A stretch of DNA of 20,847 bases from Candidatus Atribacteria bacterium (GTDB lineage: Bacteria; Atribacterota; Atribacteria; Atribacterales; Atribacteraceae): contig JAPLGF010000255.1 in NCBI GenBank assembly GCA_026390275.1, positions 1 through 20,847 of the forward strand, in the 5' to 3' direction. Shown here one piece after another: positions 14,634 through 20,847 of the stretch (position 1 is its first letter; each line of letters opens with the position of its first letter). The translations under genes and the position numbers were made by a program. Below the pieces are notes generated by a model. That model saw only the letters and a program-made list of their open reading frames with translations, was not told the DNA's origin and did not search any database.

Positions 14634-16775
14634 TCATCTCATGGTGACTACGGTGATTCCCATCCCTCCTTCTTCTGGAAGTCCCGTCCGGTAACTCTCC
14701 ACTGCCGGGTTGTTCCGGAGAGAATCCTGGGTCATTTTCCGCAGGATACCCTCTCCTTTTCCGTGGATGATGTACACGGTTTTGTAGCCAGCTAAGAGTA
14801 CCTGGTCCAAATACTTATCCAGTTTTTCCTGGGCTTCTTCATATTTCATCATCCGGATTTCGATCTCGTTAGGAACGGGAGAACTGGTGGGTTGATAGGA
14901 ATAACGGATATCCGTCCGGTGGAAGGGACCGGAATCACCGACCACGGGAGGCGGTGATAATTTTTTCAGGTGATGGACTGAAGTCTTGATTTTTCTCCCC
15001 TTGACCGAGATCACCGCTTCTTTTTTGTTCACATCGACTTCCACCACCAGCGCGTTCTGGTTGAGAAAATCGACGAACACCTGTTCTCCGCCCTGCAGGA
15101 TAACGGGTGGCTCCAGGGTTTGCGAACCATTGTTCTCGTGAACCAATCGATCTGTTTCCTCTTCTTTCTCCTTCATCCTTTTTTTGATATGTTCATAAAC
15201 ATCCTCATTCAGGGATTGTTCTTTCCGGAGCTGACCGATGAGCTGGGCAATTTCCTCCCGGGTTTTTTTCCAATAGTGTTCCCCTTCTTTTTGGAAACGT
15301 TCCCCGGCTCCTTTTTTCTCCCGTTCCAGTTCCTGCCGGAGAGTTTCCATCTCCTCTTTTTGTTGTTCCATGGTTTTCACTTTTTCATTCCAGGAGGCGA
15401 GAAGCAGATCCAGTTCCCGGTTTTTCCGACGGTGGGAGATGATCAGCTCGTTGAGCTCGAACCAATCGGTATTGTGAGCAGGGGTGCTACCTGGGCAGTA
15501 AACTGCTTGATAGCCGGGAAATGGGTGGTGAAAACACCGGTGGATCCATGCTCCAGCAGGTAAGAAATGATACCGATTCCCAGAGCGGAGCCCTCATTGG
15601 GATCGGTTCCTGCTCCGATTTCATCGATCAAAAAGAGGCTCTCTTTCGATGCCTGGACCAGGGAAGATTGGAGACTCAGAAGCCGCGAGGAGAAGGTACT
15701 CAAGTTTTGTTCAATGTCCTGGTGATCGCCAATATCGATATAGAGGGTCTGATAAAAGGGGATCCGCGAGCCACGGTCGACCGGGACCGGGACTCCGCAA
15801 ATCGCCAGGTACACGATCAGAGCCAGACTCTTGAGGAGAACAGTCTTCCCCCCGGCATTGGGACCACTGATGATCATGATTTTTTTTTCCGGGGTCAGTT
15901 GCAGGTTAAAAGGGACTGCCTTTCGCCCAGCAGGGGATGTCTCCCCTTCCGGATGAGAAGCTCTTCTCCCCCTATCACCGGGATGTCAGCATTCCATAGC
16001 TGTCCCAACCGGGCTTTTGCCTGTAGGGAATCGAGGGTGATCAGCCGCTGGAAGGCTTTTTCGAAATCCGGGAGCGAGGGAGCCAAACTGGCGGTCAGGT
16101 GGCGGAGGATCCTCTCGATCTCTTCTCCTTCCTGGATGGTGAGCACTTCCAGTTCGTTGTTGAGGAAGAGCAGGCTTTTCGGTTCGATAAAAACCGAGGA
16201 ACCGCTGGAGGAATAATCCACCACCAATCCTTCCACCCGATGGCGAAATTCCGATTTTATGGGGATTACATACCGTCCTCGCCGGATGGTGAAGGTCTGA
16301 TCCTGCATCATAGGAGAAAGGTCCCGGTTCCGTAAGGTGGCATCAATGGTGATTCTGATCTTTTCATGGATCTGCTGGATTCGTTTCCGGATGGTGAAGA
16401 GTTTTTCGCTGGCCCGATCCAGTATCTGTCCGTCGGGGGCCATGATGGAATTGATTTTCTTGATCCATCCTTCGAAATGCCCAATTTCCAGAAATAAATC
16501 CTGCAACAACGAATACTTGTTCTTCAGGTTTTTCTCAAGAAAGAACTGCCGGGTTCGCTCGCAAAGGAGAAGGAAGTCCAGGAAACGGATAATCTCCTCT
16601 CCCGGAAGCAGGGAACTTGAACGGTGGTGAGCCGCTGGTTTGCTTCTTCCACGGTGGGTGCTGGTTCTAATCGGGCGAGGAGTTCCCGGGTGACCGGACA
16701 TACCGCGAGAGAACAGAGTTTCAGGACAATTTTATCGAAATCAAAAGTCTTTAAAATGTCGGATGGACACTTCAT
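14634..16775 (-). pseudogene. mutS2: MutS2 family protein, split over four reading-frame segments
   Basis: MutS2 is a MutS-like ATPase with a C-terminal Smr domain; roles in suppressing recombination and in rescuing collided ribosomes have been reported. Four pieces in order rebuild most of it. The first, 16775 to about 16618, reads MKCPSDILKTFDFDKIVLKL. The second, to about 15917, covers the clamp/lever region (RGRYVIPIKSEFR, SSSGSSVFIEPKSL). The third, to about 15490, has Walker A GPNAGGKT, Walker B LFLIDEIGAGTD and STFSSRLLSL. The fourth, to 14634, has coiled coil, a KOW-like part and Smr with HGKGEGILRK. The first and third joins lack about 28 and 55 family residues; the second is a one-base loss. 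The Smr motif LDLRG reads IEIRM. The start overlaps cvpA by 35 nt. True decay or assembly error cannot be told apart here. Confidence 0.9.
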
Positions 16776-17310
16776 TTTTTTCAGTAGAAAACCCCTTTTC
16801 GATGAAGTTCTGGAGAAAGGCGAGATCTGGTATTTTGGCCACCCCATCCCGGACATAAATCAAAACCGGTTGTGTGAAGCTCTGATAGAAACGGGACTGG
16901 AGAATACCGTCAGACAGGAACTGAAAGAAGGAGATGTTCAGAATGAAAAGGGTGACGATGATGATCCATAACATGCCCTTGATGATGCCCACGAAGAATC
17001 CCAGAACAGCATCAAACCAGACAATGTCCAGACGCTCGAAGACTCTTCGGAAAGAGACCCCCATCCAGGAAAAAACCATCACCACTGGCAGGAAAATAAC
17101 GATGAAAGCGACGAGGAGGAGCCAGGGAGAGTTCCAGGAAAAGAGAGTACCGAAACCTTGGCTGAGGGGATGGTCAAACTGCAGGGCCAGAAACAGTCCC
17201 AGCACAATCCCACCCAGGACCAGGATTTCTTTGCTGAATCCCCGGATGGCGCTCCGGATGACATTGAGAACCAGAATGACGATACAGACCAGACTGTACC
17301 ACTCGTTCAT
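16741..17310 (-). CDS. cvpA: CvpA family membrane protein
   Basis: CvpA-family proteins are small inner-membrane proteins named from colicin V production; their general role is not well defined, with links to envelope stress. The 189-residue product has four hydrophobic segments near residues 6-20, 28-45, 62-83 and 101-127. The typical N-terminal pattern has a conserved RGFSKEI loop at 23-29, and FDAVLGFFVGIIKGMLW at 99-115. The ATG overlaps the pheT stop as ATGA, which suggests coupling. The cvpA-mutS2 order is common in Firmicutes. No ZapA gene lies between pheT and cvpA, although one often does. Confidence 0.88.
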   Translation of the reverse strand: MNEWYSLVCIVILVLNVIRSAIRGFSKEILVLGGIVLGLFLALQFDHPLSQGFGTLFSWNSPWLLLVAFIVIFLPVVMVFSWMGVSFRRVFERLDIVWFDAVLGFFVGIIKGMLWIIIVTLFILNISFFQFLSDGILQSRFYQSFTQPVLIYVRDGVAKIPDLAFLQNFIEKGFSTEKNEVSIRHFKDF

Positions 17311-17756
17311 TCGAATTCCACGAGATCCTCTCTGAGTACCACACCGGGCACCTTTCGCAGATGATTTTTGATGATCTGAATCCAGTGATCCACCTCTTTG
17401 TCTTTCAGTGTCCGCTCGTCCGAACGGAAAATAATCATGAACGAAAATCCCTTCTTCCCTTCCGGAATGTTATCCCCCCGGAAACAATCGAAGAGTTCCA
17501 CCTGTTCAATCAACATCTGGTGGGTAAGGGTGAGTTCTTTCAGTTCATGATGAATCTGCATCCAGGACGTTGAATCGTCCACCAGGAGGGAGATGTCCCG
17601 TCGCATGGCGGGAAACCGTTTGAGATCACTCCCCCCCAAAGAAATTGGTGTCTCCCCGGTGAAACACTTTTGGAGCGGAATTTCCAGGCCGAAGTGCTTC
17701 CCCCAGAATTCCATCTTTTTGACCACCGCATCGCGGAAAAGACCACCCCGCACCAA
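17307..17756 (-). CDS. pheT: Phenylalanyl-tRNA synthetase beta subunit, C-terminal part after an in-frame stop
   Basis: This piece continues the preceding pheT frame directly after its TAA codon (17757-17759); the next codon is a TTG at 17756. It holds the end of the synthetase-like core and the whole ferredoxin-fold anticodon-binding domain: LKRFPAMRRDISLLVDD, ELFDCFRGDNIPEGKKGFSF and DERTLKDKEVD. This domain contacts the tRNA anticodon and is always the C-terminus of one PheT chain. With the first part it totals about 791 residues, the normal full length, so this is one gene with a stop and not two genes. It has no SD of its own. It ends in ATGA overlap with cvpA. Confidence 0.88.
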   Translation of the reverse strand: MVRGGLFRDAVVKKMEFWGKHFGLEIPLQKCFTGETPISLGGSDLKRFPAMRRDISLLVDDSTSWMQIHHELKELTLTHQMLIEQVELFDCFRGDNIPEGKKGFSFMIIFRSDERTLKDKEVDHWIQIIKNHLRKVPGVVLREDLVEFE

Positions 17757-19685
17757 TTACTGACCCTGGAGGGTTACCCCCGAGAAAGAGATCAAGGGGT
17801 CAAAATAGGGGTTCCCGTCATCCAGATGGACAAAGGTGAGTTGGGAGGACGGAATTCCGAAAAGATCCCCAACCTCTTCGGCCAGTCCTTTCAGAGAAAA
17901 GAGGTCGGTTTCGGCTTGCTGCTGCCACAGCGGGGGAAACGAGGATCCACTCAGGATGATAAGAAGTCGTTTCTCTTCCAGGAATGGGTGGGAATCATCT
18001 CTGGTTCGACCATACACATTTCCTATTTCAAAAAACCCGAAGTTTTCTCGGCCCCGGGTGACGTTGGTTTTCAATACCTCGAGTCCCGCCACGAACAGGT
18101 CCGGGCGGAGGATCACTTTGTCCTGGGAGAGGGGATTTTCCACCATTACCAAGTGTTCTTTCGGCAGAGCGAGGAGATTGATGGTGATCTCGCTCACCAG
18201 GGACAGGGTAACGGTTTCCTTCAGTCCCCGGGAAACAAGGTACTGACGTAACCCTTCTTCCTGGAGGGAGACGGGGGTGCGGTTTCCGGGATCGAACGGA
18301 AATTCCGGAAGCTTCGTTTCGATATTCCCGTAACCGTAGACCCGCCCGATTTCTTCGGCACAGTCTACGGTGGTGGCGACATCGCGTCGCCAGGATGGGA
18401 CTTTCACCGATATGCAGTCGGGGCGACAGGTCATGACTGAGAATCCCAGTTTCTCCATGATCCGGCCCATTTGATTGGTGGGGATGGGGCAGGCCATCAA
18501 GTCCCGGATGTCCTGGGGAGAAAAATCAATGTGCCGAAGGGGGTACTTCGATTCACCGACGATAGACCAGTTCTCTGCGATACTGGCCGATCCGGTTTCC
18601 TGAATGAGGCTAAGTGTCCTTTCGCTGGCTGCCAGTACCCCATTCGGGTCCACTCCCCTCTCGAAACGGGACGATGCTTCAGAACGCAACCCCAGTTCCC
18701 GGGAGGTTCGTCGCACCGATGCCCCCTGGAAAATGGCGGCTTCCAGGAAGACGTCTTCGGAATAGGGGGTGACTTCAGAGTCGATTCCCCCCATGACCCC
18801 GGCGATCCCGACTGGGGTAGTGGCATCAGCGATGACCAGGTGGTGACTGGCCAGTTTTCTTTCGATTCCATCGATGGTGGTGATTGATTCCCCATTATGC
18901 GCCCGCCTCACCACGAGGGTTTTTCCCTGGATGAGGGAGGCATCGAAGGCATGGAGGGGTTGCCCGGTTTCCATCATGACTAAATTGGTGATGTCGACCA
19001 CGTTGTTGATGGGCCGGCAACCAAGGCAGTATAGTTCCTTAATGATCCACCAGGGAGAGGGCTTAACTGTGACCCCGGTGAGATGTCTTCCAGTGTAGTA
19101 GGGGCAGAGATCGAACGCTTCGTCGCTCAATTGAAAGTCGGAAGTAAAATCACTGGTCTGGTAGGAGGGCTGGGGAAACTGGGAATCAATATCCAGCCCG
19201 GCAGCTATTTCCCGGGTTAATCCTTTCAGGGAAAGGCAATCTCCCCGGTTGGCGGTGATCTCAATGTTGATGATCCAGTCCGGTCCTACCAACTCCCGGT
19301 AGACGTTGGTTCCTTCCGGAAAATCGTGGGGAATGGAAATGAGAAATTCGGCCTTTTCTCCGGTTCGAGGATGAAGAACGGGACTGGTATGAATCCCGTC
19401 TTCCGTTCGGGTCACCATCACCCTCTGCCCTTCCGGGGGAACTCCCCAGTTTTCGACCTTGATAGGAAAGACGGTATCGTTGATCCGGAGAGAACAGGTA
19501 CTGGTGGTAATTCCTTTCTTGACACTTTCCACCGTGGCGGCCAGGAGAGCGGGAGAAAAAAGCTCGTTTATCGGGGAAAGGCTCTCGATGACAAAACCCT
19601 GATCGGTGAGAACCCGCCCGATGGTTTCCACCGGGACTGCCAGATCAGGAAGGAATCTCTTCAGAATGGAGTAGGATACTTTCAT
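17757..19685 (-). CDS. pheT: Phenylalanyl-tRNA synthetase beta subunit, main part
   Basis: PheT pairs with PheS in an alpha2-beta2 enzyme that charges tRNA-Phe. This frame covers 642 residues. It has the N-terminal MKVSYSILKRFLPDL, a divergent EMAP-like RNA-binding domain (about 45-150), then the B3/B4 editing region (ITANRGDCLSLKGLTREIAA, INNVVDITNLVMMETGQPLHAFDA, VGIAGVMGG, RFERGVDP). The B5 domain ends in VPSWRRDV and EEIGRVYGYGNI. The synthetase-like core starts at VSLQEEGLRQYLVSRGLKE. The frame stops with TAA at LQGQ. The start is ATG at 19685, with GAGGTGA 11 nt upstream, just after pheS. Confidence 0.94.
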   Translation of the reverse strand: MKVSYSILKRFLPDLAVPVETIGRVLTDQGFVIESLSPINELFSPALLAATVESVKKGITTSTCSLRINDTVFPIKVENWGVPPEGQRVMVTRTEDGIHTSPVLHPRTGEKAEFLISIPHDFPEGTNVYRELVGPDWIINIEITANRGDCLSLKGLTREIAAGLDIDSQFPQPSYQTSDFTSDFQLSDEAFDLCPYYTGRHLTGVTVKPSPWWIIKELYCLGCRPINNVVDITNLVMMETGQPLHAFDASLIQGKTLVVRRAHNGESITTIDGIERKLASHHLVIADATTPVGIAGVMGGIDSEVTPYSEDVFLEAAIFQGASVRRTSRELGLRSEASSRFERGVDPNGVLAASERTLSLIQETGSASIAENWSIVGESKYPLRHIDFSPQDIRDLMACPIPTNQMGRIMEKLGFSVMTCRPDCISVKVPSWRRDVATTVDCAEEIGRVYGYGNIETKLPEFPFDPGNRTPVSLQEEGLRQYLVSRGLKETVTLSLVSEITINLLALPKEHLVMVENPLSQDKVILRPDLFVAGLEVLKTNVTRGRENFGFFEIGNVYGRTRDDSHPFLEEKRLLIILSGSSFPPLWQQQAETDLFSLKGLAEEVGDLFGIPSSQLTFVHLDDGNPYFDPLISFSGVTLQGQ

Positions 19686-19700
19686 TACGTCTCGTCACCT

Positions 19701-20717
19701 CTATCGGACTGTCTTGAACTGTTCTAAGAATGACATGTCGTTTTCATAAAACCAGCGCATATCGGGGACCCCAAATTTGAGTAGTGTCGACCTTTCCACG
19801 CCCATTCCGAAAGCGAATCCCCTGACTTCCTGGGGGTTATAGCCGGTACTGCGAAAGACGTTGGGATGCACCAGTCCGGCACCCATCACTTCCAGCCATC
19901 CGCTGTGACCACAGGAACGGCATCCCTTTCCTCCGCAAATCCCGCAGGAGACGTCCACCTCTGCACTCGGTTCGGTAAAGGGGAAAAAGCTGGGACGGAA
20001 ACGCAGGCGTCGATCAGCCCCGAAAAAACGGTGGGCAAAAATTTCAATGGTGCCTTTTAGATCCCCCATGGAAATTTTATTTGCCACCACCAGACCTTCG
20101 ATCTGGTGGAACATCAAACTATGAGAGGCATCCATCGGATCTCGCCGATAACATTTCCCTGGAATCACAACTTTGAAGGGAGGCTTTGTTTTTTCCATGA
20201 TCCGCACCTGGGCAGGAGAGGTATGGGTTCGCAGCAGGTATCCCTGGCCTAAGAAGAAGGAATCCTGGGCATCCCGGGCGGGATGATCGGGAGGAAAATT
20301 AAGTGCTTCAAAATTGTAATAATCTGTTTCGATCTCCGGACCGGTTTCCACCCGGAAGCCTAAGCTCTGGAAAATGTCCACGATGTGGTACATGGTCATG
20401 ATGATGGGATGGAACGAACCACTCCACTGTTTTTTCCCGGGAAGGGTGACGTCCACCCGGTTTTTTGTTTTTTTCTCCTGTTCCATAACCCGGGTTTTAT
20501 CCATCAGGACTTTCTCAATGAATGATTTCAGTTCGTTGATCTTCTGACCGATATCCTTCTTTTCGTCGGGAGAGAGGGTCTTCATTTCTTGGAAGAAATC
20601 GTTCAAAACACTCTTCCGCCCGACATACTTTCCCTTGATGCGGTTGAGATCATCTTCATTGTGAACATCCTGGATTTCACTCTGAAAATCGTTGAGAATG
20701 GTACCCAGATCTTTCAA
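19701..20717 (-). CDS. pheS: Phenylalanyl-tRNA synthetase alpha subunit
   Basis: PheS is the catalytic class II subunit that activates phenylalanine. An N-terminal coiled-coil tRNA-binding arm (about 1-85) leads to the core. Motif 2 reads HTSPAQVRIM and IPGKCYRRDPMDASHSLMFHQIEGL. Motif 3 is GFAFGMGVERS near the C-terminus. Between them lies the four-cysteine insertion CGICGGKGCRSCGHSGW, also known in the B. subtilis enzyme and likely metal-binding. I prefer the TTG at 20717 (338 residues), because AAGGAGG lies 8 nt before it. The ATG at 20735 (344 residues) contains that SD inside its own reading frame and has none upstream. PheT follows after 15 nt. Confidence 0.95.
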   Translation of the reverse strand: MKDLGTILNDFQSEIQDVHNEDDLNRIKGKYVGRKSVLNDFFQEMKTLSPDEKKDIGQKINELKSFIEKVLMDKTRVMEQEKKTKNRVDVTLPGKKQWSGSFHPIIMTMYHIVDIFQSLGFRVETGPEIETDYYNFEALNFPPDHPARDAQDSFFLGQGYLLRTHTSPAQVRIMEKTKPPFKVVIPGKCYRRDPMDASHSLMFHQIEGLVVANKISMGDLKGTIEIFAHRFFGADRRLRFRPSFFPFTEPSAEVDVSCGICGGKGCRSCGHSGWLEVMGAGLVHPNVFRSTGYNPQEVRGFAFGMGVERSTLLKFGVPDMRWFYENDMSFLEQFKTVR

Positions 20718-20744
20718 TGATGCCGCCTCCTTCATGAAAAGACC

Positions 20745-20765
20745 GTGAACTGTATACTGTAAGCT
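20745..20765. repeat. Short heptamer tandem repeat upstream of pheS
   Basis: Three 7-nt units in register read GTGAACT, GTATACT, GTAAGCT on the plus strand, with a weaker fourth. The period equals that of the arrays at 1330 and 4562, but the unit sequence differs. Confidence 0.5.
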
Positions 20766-20783
20766 GAAAAACAGAAATGAAAA

Positions 20784-20825
20784 TCCTCTTACCCTACCCT
20801 CTCCCTCAACAAAACAGAGAGAGGG
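20784..20825. repeat. CCCTACCCT-type inverted repeat upstream of pheS
   Basis: ACCCTACCCTCTCCCTC is followed by GAGAGAGGG. CCCTCTC (20797-20803) pairs with GAGAGGG (20819-20825) around a 15-nt loop. It shares ACCCTACCCT and the flanking ATGAAAAT with the element at 6993-7035. Confidence 0.55.
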
Positions 20826-20847
20826 AAAAAAAAGAAGGAACGAGAGA

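Noticed and set aside
1..20847. tRNA or rRNA genes, phage or transposon genes, defence systems
   Set aside because: All gaps are under 300 nt and show no cloverleaf-like or rRNA-like sequence; every substantial frame belongs to a housekeeping family or to its antisense shadow.

Overview
The window is a housekeeping region of a bacterial chromosome of roughly even base composition. Nearly all genes lie on the minus strand; the only plus-strand gene is a class A penicillin-binding protein. The gene order nusA-ylxR-infB-ylxP-rbfA-nrnA-truB-ribF-rpsO-pnp-ftsK is the translation/RNA-metabolism cluster known from clostridial Firmicutes and related deep-branching phyla. RimP and YlxQ, usual members, are not seen. 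PheS carries the four-cysteine insertion known from the Bacillus subtilis enzyme. I infer a Firmicutes-like or neighbouring lineage (Atribacterota, Thermotogota and Synergistota are possible) and cannot place it better without a search.

Layout, left to right. The 5' part of ftsK, cut by the window edge, comes first (1-1290). Then come pnp, rpsO, ribF, truB, nrnA, rbfA, ylxP, infB, ylxR and nusA, all read leftwards (1437-10600). A promoter-like site and a perfect 17-bp hairpin (10703-10800) separate this operon from tyrS and queT, which form a small operon with its own extended -10 promoter. The penicillin-binding protein gene diverges from queT (12677-14629). The mutS2, cvpA, pheT and pheS genes follow, again read leftwards (14634-20735). 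Transcription therefore runs pheS-pheT-cvpA-mutS2 and queT-tyrS then nusA to ftsK. The products cover tRNA charging (Phe, Tyr), transcription elongation, translation initiation, ribosome maturation, RNA turnover, flavin synthesis, DNA translocation and cell-wall synthesis.

Two things stand out. First, several conserved genes are damaged: pnp, ribF and mutS2 each appear to lack one or more internal or terminal blocks of roughly 80-170 nt, mutS2 has an additional one-base loss, and pheT has an in-frame TAA. All can be seen as losses, and the rest of each protein is well conserved, so assembly or sequencing error is the first explanation to test before real decay. Second, the wide gaps inside the cluster hold short dispersed repeats: degenerate 7-nt tandem units, and CCCTACCCT-type inverted repeats. 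Both recur upstream of pheS.

I found no CRISPR array, phage, insertion sequence, defence system, rRNA or tRNA. No gene-free stretch exceeds 300 bases. I see no convincing new biological system here.
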